From assembly GCF_000463075.2 (NCBI RefSeq), contig NZ_AVAQ01000009.1:1-64000 (forward strand): DNA of 64,000 nucleotides, in the 5' to 3' direction. The stretch comes from Lactiplantibacillus plantarum EGD-AQ4 (GTDB taxonomy: Bacteria > Bacillota > Bacilli > Lactobacillales > Lactobacillaceae). Below, piece after piece: positions 18,056 through 26,893 of the stretch. Both the position numbers and the translations under genes were made by a program. Position 1 is the stretch's first letter; each line of letters begins with the position of its first letter. The notes beneath the pieces are model-generated. The model was not told where the DNA came from. It worked only from the letters and a program-made list of their open reading frames with translations, and made no database searches.

Positions 18056-18460
18056 TTATGCCATCTGGTGTTGTGCCATTGCTTGCATCTTCAATACGCG
18101 TTGATCGCGTGGAATAAACATGCGAATCTCATCCTGGTTAAAACCGCATAACAAACGGTGATCGTCAAAAATAATAGGTCGCCGTAGCAGTTGCGGCGTT
18201 TGGCTCAGCACGCGGACCGCCTCACTCAACGACATGTCCTCGATTGGCGTCGTCTTGCTGAGTTGATGGTATGCATTAGATTTAGTACTAATGAGATCAT
18301 CAATGCCATTATACGTATACTGTAGCAAGTGCTTGATTTCAGCTTCCGTTAACGGCTGCGCGTTCATATTCCGTTCATGAAACGGGATTCGATGCTCTAG
18401 TAGCCAGCGGTGGGCCTTGCGACAACTTGCGGTACTTGGTAACACACATAAGTTAATCAT
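18056..18460 (-). CDS. Spx/ArsC-family regulator paralogue lacking Cys10
   Basis: A 134-residue Spx-like protein. Spx binds the RNA polymerase alpha subunit and redirects transcription in thiol stress. Canonical Spx has CxxC at residues 10-13. Here that stretch reads T10-A11-S12-C13, so only the second cysteine remains and a C10-C13 disulfide cannot form. The RRPI segment (about 92-95) is present, as is the overall length. GGGGATAATATT precedes the ATG. It could be constitutively active or could respond to another signal; an arsenate-reductase role is unlikely. Confidence 0.85.
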   Translation of the reverse strand: MINLCVLPSTASCRKAHRWLLEHRIPFHERNMNAQPLTEAEIKHLLQYTYNGIDDLISTKSNAYHQLSKTTPIEDMSLSEAVRVLSQTPQLLRRPIIFDDHRLLCGFNQDEIRMFIPRDQRVLKMQAMAQHQMA

Positions 18461-18655
18461 AATATTATCCCCAATCTTGCTTGCCTAACAATGCAGCCCC
18501 CATTATTGTGCACTGTAATAGTTGACGTCATTAATTAACAACATAATCATAGCAAAATTCACGGCTAATTGCTAGCGTTTTCAAGAAATAATTAAAATAA
18601 TTTGATGTCCGCAGTTTATTATAAAACTTATATTAAATTTACCCATACCAATATT

Positions 18656-19042
18656 TTAATTTTTGGTCGTCGTTGCCGGTAGCTTACCACTAGCAAGCAG
18701 GTAATCCTGGAGGACCACTGCTTGGTTGTGGGTCTCGTCCTTAGCACCGAACAATAAAATCACCGGCTGTTTCGCCAATTGTTCAGCCACTTGCCGAATA
18801 AAATCGGGCGTAATTGGATTGGCATCCAGCTCTGCTTGATACTTTTTGACAAATTCAGGATACTTTTCTGGATCGTGATTGAACCACTTCCGCAATTCCG
18901 TTGACGGTCCGATTTCTTTTACCCAATCATCTAGTTGCGCGTTGACCTTCGAGATACCACGTGGCCAGAGCCGGTCGACCAGCAGCCGATAACCATCCGT
19001 ATCCACGGGCTTCGTATAGATTCGTTCTAACTTCAATTGCAT
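18656..19042 (-). CDS. DUF488 family protein (YeaO-like)
   Basis: About 128 residues of the DUF488 family: VDRLWPRGISK near the N-terminus, WFNHDPEKYPEF in the middle, and VILLFGAKDETHNQAVVLQDYL near the end. The family is widespread with no proven reaction. I use the second ATG (19042), nine bases after AAGGAG; the first ATG is only three bases from it. It stands alone. Confidence 0.82.
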   Translation of the reverse strand: MQLKLERIYTKPVDTDGYRLLVDRLWPRGISKVNAQLDDWVKEIGPSTELRKWFNHDPEKYPEFVKKYQAELDANPITPDFIRQVAEQLAKQPVILLFGAKDETHNQAVVLQDYLLASGKLPATTTKN

Positions 19043-19190
19043 CTTCATCCGCTCCTTTATAAGTCTCAGTAACCGTACTAATTTAAGCGTTTATCCGCCT
19101 TCATTATAGCGCAGTTCGTTCGTTAATTAACCACCCAAAAATCCAACACTTACCAGTATGGACATGTATGCATTGTGGGAGTCGCTTTGT

Positions 19191-19860
19191 CATGAATTAT
19201 GATTAAAATGTGCCAGTTGGTGGATTCCTGTTCGTCAGCCGGTGCGCGCCCTAGTCCGACTTCCGGGGCTGGTCATTCAAGCAAACTTCTAGTCGTTATT
19301 GATGATGCTTTATGGCTATGGCGTTTTAGTGCTAAGAAGATTACTGAATATAATTCACTAATTTCAACGGACACCAGTCTTAAATTTAGTCGATAGAAGG
19401 ACCTTCGCTTACAATTCAAAATTTTGCTATCTCAGGCAACTAGAGAAAATTCTGACAATTTCAGTGAAGCTGCGTGTTCGAAGCATTAAATCATGGATAA
19501 AAAATTTAGTAATTGTTAGAAACCAGTCCGACAGTTGAATACAAAAATGACGTGTACCAAGGAACACCGACTAATCCAACAAAAAGTTGAGTGCGCACAT
19601 ATCTGCCTTTCGAATACCATCCCGGCTGGAAGGTATTCTGGGCAAGGCCCAGTGGTGAAATTCCACTTAGCAAGCGTTTTTGGCTTGGTTAGTGGAAGAC
19701 CAGTATTTAAGACGTGGGTTATCGGCTTAAATCTGTGTCCACCACGTCACGGCCATTGTCCAGAATGCCTGGAAGCCGGCTTAGGCCGATACTACAACAG
19801 CAAGTTTACGCTAACTCGCACTGTTTCCAGCGGGTCTTAGCTGGTAGCACTTGAACCCAC
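19191..19860. repeat. Composite repeat, copy 5: deleted B arm, spacer, complete A arm
   Basis: It opens with CATGAATTATGATTAAAA and the B-arm start GGATTCCTGTTCGTCAGCC. The B hairpins are deleted at about 19280. The spacer (19280-19580) begins with the conserved CAAGCAAACTT. The A arm (19590-19860, minus orientation) is complete: P3 halves TTCCACT (19661-19667) and AGTGGAA (19691-19697), junction GTGGTG (19652-19657) with CACCAC (19740-19745). An open frame at 19535-19840 is repeat-derived. Confidence 0.85.
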
Positions 19861-19870
19861 AAGATCACGC

Positions 19871-19913
19871 AAAAAAAATAGCGCTAAGAATTACCATGAA
19901 TTCTTAACGCAAC
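19871..19913 (-). terminator. Terminator of the 19942-20265 gene
   Basis: On the minus strand GCGTTAAGAATT pairs with AATTCTTAGCGC and is followed by a run of T. Confidence 0.85.
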
Positions 19914-19941
19914 TTTGTGGTGCTTTAGTTGTGGCTCCAGC

Positions 19942-20265
19942 CTAGCCTTCACCAACGACAACTTCAACTTGACCCCGTTTGGGAACAAAATTAATGTTAT
20001 AAATCGGTTCACGAAGGACTTTCTCGTATTCTTCCAAAACATCTTGTGGTAGTGGCGTGTGCGCGGCCAATGCCTGCATGAGGTCATCGACAGAGTAGAT
20101 ATTTTCCATATCAATAAAAATCCGCATGTTTCCCACCACATCATTGAGTAATTCGGTTAAAATCGCATTGGGCTTGCCATTGCCGTCCGTGACAACGACT
20201 TGGTTACTGTCAACTTCTTTATGGTCTATCTTGGTTAGCTTAACAATATCGAATACATTCAGCAT
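19942..20265 (-). CDS. Hypothetical protein, 107 aa
   Basis: A 107-residue soluble, acidic protein beginning MLNVFDIVKLTKID. I do not recognise a family. Short beta-rich segments at the start are followed by helical stretches (LTELLNDVVGN, VDDLMQALAAH) and a glutamate- and valine-rich end (GQVEVVVGEG). GGAGGG precedes the ATG, and a strong terminator follows. It is a single gene between a repeat and mutY. Confidence 0.7.
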   Translation of the reverse strand: MLNVFDIVKLTKIDHKEVDSNQVVVTDGNGKPNAILTELLNDVVGNMRIFIDMENIYSVDDLMQALAAHTPLPQDVLEEYEKVLREPIYNINFVPKRGQVEVVVGEG

Positions 20266-20355
20266 GCGCGACCCTCCGTCACAATATTAATTTGGCTATA
20301 TTCTACCACAACCATAGCATATCTGAGGGCTGAAAGGTATTTAATGTTTACGGAA

Positions 20356-21456
20356 TCAATCACTCAAATACCGCGTAAAAATCTTCTCCTGGACCTTAGG
20401 CATCGGTAATTGCTGCCGTTCTGCAGTCGTCACTGTCTTACCAGCAAAGTATGCTAAGTCACTTAACATAACTTCGCCACCCACCCCTTGGATCGTCCAT
20501 TTTTGGTGCGTAAACGTATGGGTCACGGGGCGTTTGTCCAGGTAGTGAGCCGTCAAAGTTAAGCGATATTCTTGTTTAAAATAAGTCTCGACTGCCGCAA
20601 CTAAATCGGCGGGCTGATAATCCTCGTCCAAGTCCAGCTCTTCAATTGGAATCAACGGAACCGTCCATAAATTCGCCAACATGCCGTTGCTTGGCCGCTG
20701 CGTCATCAACCACTGGTCCTGCATTTGAGCCAGTACTGCAACGTAGGCGATTGGCTTAGGCCGGGGCTTCTTCGATTTGACGGGATACGCCAACTCGTCA
20801 CCATCCAAGTACGCTTGATTGAATCGTTTGACGGGCGAATGCGCACTATCTGGTTGGCGGGCCGTCATGTAACTGGACCCTAAGTCCATGATTGCCTGGT
20901 TAAAATCGCCTGGCCGGTCGTGCGGTATAATCCGACTAATCACTTGCTCAAATAGCGCGCGGGTCTGCGGTTTGGCAATATCCGCGTCGATTTTTAATAA
21001 GCGACTAAAGACGCGGTACGCATTACCATCCACGGCCGGTACTGGCTCATTAAAGGCGATACTGGCAATTGCGCCCGCCGTGTAGGGGCCAATCCCAATC
21101 AGGTCAGTCAACGCTGCCGCTGTCCGTGGCCACTGCCCATCATAATCTGTCAGCAGCTGGTTGGCGCACCGTTGCATGTTCCGTACACGTGAGTAGTAGC
21201 CGAGTCCTTCCCACGCCTTCAATAATTGGGATTCCGGGGCGGCTGCCAAATCGGCGATGGTCGGAAACAGGGTCATGAAACGCTGATAGTACGGAATCAC
21301 CGTTTGGACTTGCGTCTGTTGTAACATGATCTCTGATACCCAGACGTGGTAGGGCTCATGGTCATGGCGCCACGGCAAGTCCCGGCCTTCCTCATCAAAC
21401 CAATCCAGTAGCGTTGTTTGAAAATCTTTAATGGTCGCTGCATCCCATTCAATCAT
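20356..21456 (-). CDS. mutY: A/G-specific adenine glycosylase, clusterless type
   Basis: A 366-residue DNA repair enzyme that removes adenine paired with 8-oxoguanine. The catalytic Glu is E42 (EIMLQQTQV). The helix-hairpin-helix is LIGIGPYTAGAIAS (about 119-132), with catalytic Asp D143 in AVDGNAYRV. The C-terminal NUDIX-like domain includes PVTHTFTHQKW. The four cysteines that normally hold a 4Fe-4S cluster after about residue 191 are absent (the stretch reads MTARQPDSAHSPV). Clusterless MutYs are known in lactobacilli. GGAGGAACGCA precedes the chosen ATG. Confidence 0.93.
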   Translation of the reverse strand: MIEWDAATIKDFQTTLLDWFDEEGRDLPWRHDHEPYHVWVSEIMLQQTQVQTVIPYYQRFMTLFPTIADLAAAPESQLLKAWEGLGYYSRVRNMQRCANQLLTDYDGQWPRTAAALTDLIGIGPYTAGAIASIAFNEPVPAVDGNAYRVFSRLLKIDADIAKPQTRALFEQVISRIIPHDRPGDFNQAIMDLGSSYMTARQPDSAHSPVKRFNQAYLDGDELAYPVKSKKPRPKPIAYVAVLAQMQDQWLMTQRPSNGMLANLWTVPLIPIEELDLDEDYQPADLVAAVETYFKQEYRLTLTAHYLDKRPVTHTFTHQKWTIQGVGGEVMLSDLAYFAGKTVTTAERQQLPMPKVQEKIFTRYLSD

Positions 21457-21524
21457 TGCGTTCCTCCAAAAAAAGGCCCGGTGCTTCGTCATCCGAAGTC
21501 CGCGGCCGTTATCGTTCTAAGTTA

Positions 21525-21890
21525 TTAATCTAACGTATGTGCAAGGTCAACTAACGTCTTTTCATAATGGTCAGTGACACTTTCATCCTGAAAATCAGCG
21601 TTAAATACCGCTAATGTCAGATACTCTGGATATTTTAAAATCACGGTTGCTAATTGATTATTGATTTCTGGGTACTTGTCATCCTCGTTGTTCAAAATAT
21701 CCAAACTAGCTTGGTAACAGACGTTCGCTAAAAATAAGTAATCAACAAAATAATTAAATCCCGGTTCGTTCTTTAATTCAAAATGCGCCTCAACATCCAC
21801 CGTTTCCTTAATATTGGTTAAGTACTTCGTTACGATTTCTTGATACTGACGCAACAACTCCGCCTTTGCTTCTGCATGTACCGCTGCCAT
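21525..21890 (-). CDS. Hypothetical protein, 121 aa
   Basis: A 121-residue, strongly acidic, mostly helical soluble protein. I do not recognise the family. Repeated acidic-aromatic stretches (NYFVDYLFLANVCYQASLDIL) suggest a helical bundle. GGTGGGGATAATTT precedes the ATG. It lies 35 nt downstream of the immunity-like gene and may be cotranscribed with it. Confidence 0.7.
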   Translation of the reverse strand: MAAVHAEAKAELLRQYQEIVTKYLTNIKETVDVEAHFELKNEPGFNYFVDYLFLANVCYQASLDILNNEDDKYPEINNQLATVILKYPEYLTLAVFNADFQDESVTDHYEKTLVDLAHTLD

Positions 21891-21924
21891 AAATTATCCC
21901 CACCTAATTTGATCTCTGTGAAGA

Positions 21925-22431
21925 TTATAGCATACGACGTAATCCTTGCTGGATATTTGCAGCCAGCCCAGCTAATTGCTCATACTGCCATTGACGTTCA
22001 GCAGTAACCGCCGCTGCATTGTTCGGCTGTGTTAAATTAATCAACTTGATTGCTTGGTCGGAAGCTCGCAAGGCATTTTCATCCGCGTCCGCAGATGCCA
22101 CGGCCCACCGGACACAGTCCAATGCTGCCGCACCAATCGAGCTAGTCGTATTGGCAGCCAACTTCGAGAGGCGGGCTAGTGCTTGCCGCACCTGATAGCC
22201 GCTCACTAAGTTCACTTGCCAGAGCTCATTGGCATCGATTGCCAACCGTAACTGCCGATCATATTTCTGTTGGTCATCAACATATTGCAAGGCCTTCTTG
22301 GCGATAATCAACGCCCATTTGGCCAATTGTTGTTGTGAGAGTTCACCAGTCAAAGCTTCGATTTGGGCCCGTATTCCAGGGTCATCGTCAATCTCAATCT
22401 TAGGGTGACTCGGTCTAAAACCTTCCGTCAT
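21925..22431 (-). CDS. Putative immunity protein, Imm-5-like
   Basis: A 168-residue helical protein: KKALQYVDDQQKYDRQLRLAIDANELW, then alanine-rich helices (ALDCVRWAVASADADENALRASDQAIKLI). This resembles the Imm-5-like putative immunity proteins that I recall in many bacteria, but the match is by pattern only. No toxin or polymorphic-toxin gene is adjacent, so if it is an immunity protein it is orphaned. AGGA precedes the ATG at 22431; a GTG three bases earlier is also possible. Confidence 0.5.
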   Translation of the reverse strand: MTEGFRPSHPKIEIDDDPGIRAQIEALTGELSQQQLAKWALIIAKKALQYVDDQQKYDRQLRLAIDANELWQVNLVSGYQVRQALARLSKLAANTTSSIGAAALDCVRWAVASADADENALRASDQAIKLINLTQPNNAAAVTAERQWQYEQLAGLAANIQQGLRRML

Positions 22432-22664
22432 CACGCATTCCTACTTTCTTACAAATCCGACAACAAAACGACATAACTATCGAAAAATGGTGTCACTTAA
22501 TTTTCGATAGGAATAAATTGTACCAGAAATCCACTCAAAATGTGAGTATCTGATTCCAGATTTCACAAAAAATTTACAAACTTTTGTAACCGTTTCATTA
22601 TCCCTTATAGCAACGAAAAGAACGACCTACCGATAACTACCGGTCAGCCGTTCTGTGAAACGAA

Positions 22665-23108
22665 TTATTGAATTTCAATGTGGTGCGTATCAGCAGCCGC
22701 TTTCTTCGGCAAAGTCAATTGTAAAACACCATTTTCATAACGTGCTTCGACCTTATCAACATCGACGTCTGGTAATGAGTACTGCCGACCGAACCGTCCC
22801 GTTTGACGTTCACTGGCAATGATATTACCGTCCTTATCGCTCTCATCACTGATACTGTCGCGTTTTACGGCAATTGATAATGTCCCATCACGATACTTCA
22901 AGGCAATGTCTTGCTTATCGATTCCAGGAACATCAACTTTCATCGTATACTGGTCATCAGTTTCCTTAATATCAGTCTTCAATACTGAACCGTGGGAACC
23001 AACATTCAAGAATGAGCGGCCTAAGCCATTAACTAAATCATCCATCTTAGTCCAGTCATTCAACCGATCGAATAAATCATTGTGCCAATTCATCATTTCA
23101 TTAGCCAT
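22665..23108 (-). CDS. Small heat shock protein, Hsp20/alpha-crystallin family
   Basis: A 147-residue cytosolic holdase chaperone. The alpha-crystallin domain runs from about residue 42 to 135: TDIKETDDQYTMKVDVPGIDKQDI at its start, GRFGRQYSLPDVDVDKVEARYENGVLQLTLPK at its end. The final I-E-I is the IxI motif used for oligomer assembly. L. plantarum carries several hsp20 genes, and position suggests the one called hsp19.3, though I cannot confirm this. AAAGGGTG precedes the ATG. A CIRCE element upstream places it under HrcA. Confidence 0.95.
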   Translation of the reverse strand: MANEMMNWHNDLFDRLNDWTKMDDLVNGLGRSFLNVGSHGSVLKTDIKETDDQYTMKVDVPGIDKQDIALKYRDGTLSIAVKRDSISDESDKDGNIIASERQTGRFGRQYSLPDVDVDKVEARYENGVLQLTLPKKAAADTHHIEIQ

Positions 23109-23139
23109 TATGCAATCACCCTTTCAACTTGTTTACAGT

Positions 23140-23175
23140 TTTAATCATAAGCAGTTTCATCAAAATTGCAACAAT
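23140..23175 (-). promoter_or_regulatory. Promoter of hsp20
   Basis: On the minus strand TTGCAA, 16 nt, TATGAT. The CIRCE element lies immediately upstream of or overlapping the -35. Confidence 0.6.
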
Positions 23176-23202
23176 TTAGCACTCTAGTGCGTCGAGTGCT
23201 AA
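23176..23202. promoter_or_regulatory. CIRCE element (HrcA operator)
   Basis: Exact TTAGCACTC, nine bases, GAGTGCTAA. It overlaps the promoter region of the hsp20 gene and abuts the stop of the next gene. Confidence 0.96.
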
Positions 23203-23541
23203 TCAGTCGACCCGATACGCCTGCATATCGACTGGAATCACACGGACCATTTTGTGCGGTGTGATCGTCACTGACTGCGTGGTCGTCTTGCGCGGCCAGC
23301 GGGATTGCGGCCGGTCAGCCAACTCGATTCCAACGAGCATCCGAATCCGGTCCAGAATATCCGCGACCCCAAACGCATTGTCACCCTGATTGAACGAAGT
23401 CTGCAACATGTTAATTGCCACGTGTAGGTGCTGATCATGGAAACTAAAGGTCACTGGCACAAACACCAACTCGGCGGGCGCCAGCTGCTCTTGCGCTAAT
23501 GTGGCGTCCAATTGTGCCATGAATGCTGTAAATTGATCCAT
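23203..23541 (-). CDS. Hypothetical protein, 112 aa
   Basis: About 112 residues, soluble, beginning MDQFTAFMAQLDATLAQEQ. I do not recognise it; the alternation of helix and strand (ELVFVPVTFSFHDQHLHVAINML) suggests a small alpha/beta fold. I chose the ATG at 23541 behind GGGGGTGACGTGT. It is transcribed toward hsp20, and its end abuts the CIRCE element. Confidence 0.65.
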   Translation of the reverse strand: MDQFTAFMAQLDATLAQEQLAPAELVFVPVTFSFHDQHLHVAINMLQTSFNQGDNAFGVADILDRIRMLVGIELADRPQSRWPRKTTTQSVTITPHKMVRVIPVDMQAYRVD

Positions 23542-23748
23542 ACACGTCACCCCCATCATTGATTAGGGCTATTATACTGCATGGACCGAGGAACAGCCAT
23601 TGTTATGAAATCTAGATTGCCGCCAACTGCGACCACGTTTGCGAACTGTTATGACACTGGCCGTTCTAACCCATGATGATGGCCCCAAGTTGAACTTAAC
23701 TGAGCGTGGGGCCCTCCCGGAATCAGCACTGTAACTAATTTTGCGGCA

Positions 23749-23781
23749 AATAAAAAGAGCAGGACCTAAGTCCCACTCTTC
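23749..23781 (-). terminator. Terminator of the 47-aa gene
   Basis: On the minus strand AAGAGTGGGAC pairs with GTCCTGCTCTT and is followed by T. Confidence 0.8.
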
Positions 23782-23802
23782 ACTGAAGAATAACGCTAAT
23801 CA

Positions 23803-23946
23803 TTAACTGTTAGATAACTTTTTAGCATCTTCATCGATCGTTTCGAAACCGGAAACGCCACTCTTCTTCTTTGGATGCTTTGCACGTTCTTCTTCGGCTT
23901 TTTGAATCATAGCCTTTTTTTGTTCCTTGCTAAGCTTTTGTGCCAT
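23803..23946 (-). CDS. Small conserved-looking cytosolic protein, 47 aa
   Basis: A 47-residue, highly charged protein: MAQKLSKEQKKAMIQKAEEE at the start, KHPKKKSG in the middle and a serine-ended tail. It is lysine-rich, likely helical and soluble. GAGG lies upstream of the ATG and a terminator directly follows. It is too short for automatic calls. No function is known to me. Confidence 0.7.
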   Translation of the reverse strand: MAQKLSKEQKKAMIQKAEEERAKHPKKKSGVSGFETIDEDAKKLSNS

Positions 23947-24112
23947 GATTATCGCCTCTTTTATCTTGGACGGCGAAGACTAATCTTCGCTACATGTTCA
24001 TTATAGGTCTAAATTCAAAAAGTGGCACAATTTTTATCCAACTTTTTTGAAACTGCTTACTTGCATTCTGTAATTATAAAGTTTACAGTTAAGTTGTTCA
24101 GGAGGGGATTAC

Positions 24113-24751
24113 ATGTCAAAAGTACTAATCTTAGGGGCAGCGGGCCAAATTGCCCGGCTAGCCGAACAACAATTACTGGCCGAAACCGACAATGAACTGA
24201 CACTTTACTTACGTCACAGTGAGCGGGTCGCGGCCTTAAAATCGGAGCGCGTCACGATTATTGATGGTGACACCACTGACGAGTCCAAATTGACGCAGGC
24301 CATGACTGGTCAGGATATCGTTTACGCGAACTTAGCTGGTCAAAATATCAAGCAACAGGCTGAAACGATTTTAGCTGCGATGCATACGACCGGTCTCAAA
24401 CGGCTCATTTGGATCTCAACCTTAGGGATTTACGATGAAGTACCGGGCAAGTTCGGGGAATGGAACAACGCCACCTTGGGCGATTACCTCACCCGCTATT
24501 ACGCGGCCGCCGAAGTCTTGGAAAATTCTGACCTCGACTACACCATCATTCGGCCAGCCTGGTTAACGAATAAAGATGAGATTGATTACGAAACGACCCA
24601 GCGCCACGACGCCTTCAAGGGGACCGAGGTCTCACGCAAGAGTATCGCCGCGCTCGTGGTCAAATTGATTCAAGACCCTACTAATAGTGTTCGCGCTTCA
24701 TTAGGCGTCAACAAGCCAAATACTGATGGGGATAAGCCCGCTTGGTATTGA
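24113..24751 (+). CDS. NAD(P)-binding SDR-like oxidoreductase (YwnB/NmrA-like)
   Basis: A 212-residue atypical short-chain dehydrogenase. The dinucleotide motif GAAGQIA is at about residues 8-14. It continues with YLRHSERVAAL, DGDTTDESKL and the Rossmann-core segments RLIWISTLGIY and YTIIRPAWLTN. The ATG follows AGGAGGGG. It stands alone with its own terminator. The substrate is unknown; such proteins often act on quinones or flavins in stress. Confidence 0.82.
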   Translation: MSKVLILGAAGQIARLAEQQLLAETDNELTLYLRHSERVAALKSERVTIIDGDTTDESKLTQAMTGQDIVYANLAGQNIKQQAETILAAMHTTGLKRLIWISTLGIYDEVPGKFGEWNNATLGDYLTRYYAAAEVLENSDLDYTIIRPAWLTNKDEIDYETTQRHDAFKGTEVSRKSIAALVVKLIQDPTNSVRASLGVNKPNTDGDKPAWY

Positions 24752-24820
24752 GCTTAATGACTATCCAATGCGATGTGTGCGATTGATCAAATTAGCATGC
24801 AACGTTTCAAACATCTAAAA

Positions 24821-24870
24821 TAAAGGACCTGCGAAACCGTCAATACCGGTCGTAGGTCCTTTATTTTTTA
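24821..24870 (+). terminator. Terminator of the SDR-like gene
   Basis: AAAGGACCTGCG pairs with CGTAGGTCCTTT, followed by a T run. Confidence 0.88.
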
Positions 24871-24914
24871 ACGGGTGCCACAAAGTTAGTTAGATGGAAG
24901 CCCCACACCATCCC

Positions 24915-24965
24915 CAAATAGCCAGTTAGCTGGAGCTGGGAACATCCGAGTGAATGTCAAATCCA
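24915..24965 (+). repeat. Decayed A-arm relic of the composite repeat
   Basis: The stretch GCCAGTTAGCTGG then GCTGGGAACATCCGAGT aligns with the outer A-arm module (CCAGC, GCTGG, AACA, GAGT, then GT and AAA). No terminal motif or hairpin set survives. It again lies just past a terminator. The rest of 24966-25270 holds no gene that I can support. Confidence 0.4.
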
Positions 24966-25270
24966 CTGGCACGCTAAAAGTACTGGTATTTGGAAATTTG
25001 TAGCCACCACAAGCGAACCACTAACATTATTTTTATGAGAAAAATTAGAATATCTCAATAACAAACTGACGTCCATCGCCAATTAACTGACTAATATCAA
25101 GTCATATCGGCATCCGTTTCCTCACGCTTATCTCATCAAAAAAGCAGCCGCAAATGCGCGTCAAATCACGGGTCTTTACGATTGACGCCTGCCAATACCC
25201 GTGTTAAATTGTAGACTCAATTTGAAAATAACCGGCGATTAATGCGCCAGTTTTCAAGGAGGGTTTCATC

Positions 25271-25729
25271 GTGAATCTAACATGGTACGTTAAGCAATTT
25301 ACTGGTCTAACCACGACCCAACTACATGATATTTACCAACTACGCGCTAAAACATTTGTTAAGGAACAGTCGCGATCTTATCAGGATCCGGACGATACTG
25401 ACTTGACTGCGCGCCACGTCTTTGCCTACGATCATGGTCGCTTAGTGGCTTACGCGCGCATCTATGAGCATGCGGGTATCGTCTCGTTTGGCCGCATCAC
25501 GACTGACAGCGACTACCGGGGAACCGGCCTTGGCAAGCAACTGATGAACCACGTCATGGCCATTCTAAAAGTTCATTATCGCGATGCGACTATCGAAATC
25601 GACGCTCAGACCCAGGTGCGCAAGTTTTATGAAAAATTCGGGCTGATTGCTGAAGGCCAGCCTTACACGGACTTGGGCGCGGAGGTCATCAAGATGCACG
25701 CCCCTGCCCAAAAGTTGGTGTTGGCGTAG
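25271..25729 (+). CDS. GNAT family N-acetyltransferase (ElaA-like)
   Basis: A 152-residue acetyl-CoA-dependent acyltransferase of the GNAT fold. The YDHGRLVAYARIYE strand and the acetyl-CoA loop RITTDSDYRGTGLGKQLM (R/Q-x-x-G-x-G/A pattern, about 76-93) are present. QVRKFYEKFGLIAEG is the usual C-terminal motif. Length and order match ElaA-type proteins. It starts at a GTG nine bases after GGAGGG. The acceptor substrate is unknown. Confidence 0.88.
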   Translation: MNLTWYVKQFTGLTTTQLHDIYQLRAKTFVKEQSRSYQDPDDTDLTARHVFAYDHGRLVAYARIYEHAGIVSFGRITTDSDYRGTGLGKQLMNHVMAILKVHYRDATIEIDAQTQVRKFYEKFGLIAEGQPYTDLGAEVIKMHAPAQKLVLA

Positions 25730-25756
25730 CAGTGCACCCTTAATACTAACAATCAA

Positions 25757-25800
25757 AATGGCGAACCAATGAGCACACTACTCAAGGTTCGCCATTTTTA
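25757..25800. terminator. Bidirectional terminator between GNAT and EamA genes
   Basis: AAATGGCGAACC pairs with GGTTCGCCATTTTT; A and T tracts lie on both sides. Confidence 0.85.
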
Positions 25801-25810
25801 GTTAATTCAG

Positions 25811-26725
25811 TTAGTTAAGCGGGTCACTACGGTATTGTTGCAGGATATAGATGGCAACAATCACCAATAGTGAACCGAGAATTTCAATCCAGCTCACCTG
25901 CAAGTTCAAGAAGATGATACTTAGCACAAAGGTGACGACTGGTTGGACCGCATCCACAATGCTGACGACTGCGGATGGCGCATACTGCAAACTGTGCAGT
26001 AACGATAAGAATGCAAAAATCGTCCCAATCAACACGATGGCCCCAATCGAAGTAACCAAGGTCGGCGTGATTTTAGGCGCCCCAACCCAGATTGGATGAT
26101 ATAGGTTGAATAGAATTCCGGCAATCAGCGTTCCCCAACCAAGGATCACGACAGGCGAGTTTTCCGCCACGATTTTCCTTGGTAACACCACGTATAACGC
26201 GGCCGTCACCCCGGATAGGATCCCCCAGATGAGGGCATCCGTTGGAATTGCCAATTCATGAATATTACCCTTCGTAATCGCCAAGAAGACCCCCAGTAGT
26301 GAGACCCCAAACGCAATCAAATCGGTTCGTAAGGGCAGTTCCCTTTTAAACACCAGCGTTCCTAACACAATAAATAGTGGACTTAGGTATTGTAAAATCG
26401 TAGCGGCGGCCGCAGTACCCTTCTCAATACTAATATAGAACGTGTACATGTTCGCCATTAGGCCTAACGTTGCGTACGCAACTAGTTGCCCAATCGAAGC
26501 CCAGGATTTAAACACCTTAAAAATCTGAGTCCCGCGTTGCACGAAACCAATCGCTAACAAGATGATACCAGCGGATAACGTCCGCACTGAAAGAAACCAG
26601 TCAGCCGGGATTGCCTGATTTTGGGAAACAAATTGCATGACCGTTCCCGAGATTCCCCAAAGCGTGGATGCGAGCATCGCCCACATAATGCCTTTCATGT
26701 AACGGCTAGTTGTCGTATTTTTCAA
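25811..26725 (-). CDS. EamA/DMT family transporter
   Basis: A 304-residue membrane protein with ten hydrophobic segments arranged as two EamA repeats. WAMLASTLWGISGTVMQF begins the first; LIWGILSGVTAALYVVLPRK begins the second. DMT proteins export or import small metabolites, and many substrates are unknown. The start is a TTG, nine bases after GAGGT; no ATG is better placed. It is a single gene. Confidence 0.85.
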   Translation of the reverse strand: MKNTTTSRYMKGIMWAMLASTLWGISGTVMQFVSQNQAIPADWFLSVRTLSAGIILLAIGFVQRGTQIFKVFKSWASIGQLVAYATLGLMANMYTFYISIEKGTAAAATILQYLSPLFIVLGTLVFKRELPLRTDLIAFGVSLLGVFLAITKGNIHELAIPTDALIWGILSGVTAALYVVLPRKIVAENSPVVILGWGTLIAGILFNLYHPIWVGAPKITPTLVTSIGAIVLIGTIFAFLSLLHSLQYAPSAVVSIVDAVQPVVTFVLSIIFLNLQVSWIEILGSLLVIVAIYILQQYRSDPLN

Positions 26726-26893
26726 TTTAGCTCTACCTCAATTTAATTAATGGCAATATTATACCGGGACTAAATTAAAACTCACTGAAAATTACCGTTT
26801 GTTTATTAGCAAGATTCGGCCAGATTTATCATAATTACCGCAGTCAACCGTCTACAGCGGTCAATACCGAACATTTTAAGAAAAGTTAAAGTT

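Noticed and set aside
20356..21456. mutY as a pseudogene because of the missing cluster cysteines
   Set aside because: The frame is intact, catalytic residues are kept and clusterless MutYs are known in lactobacilli.
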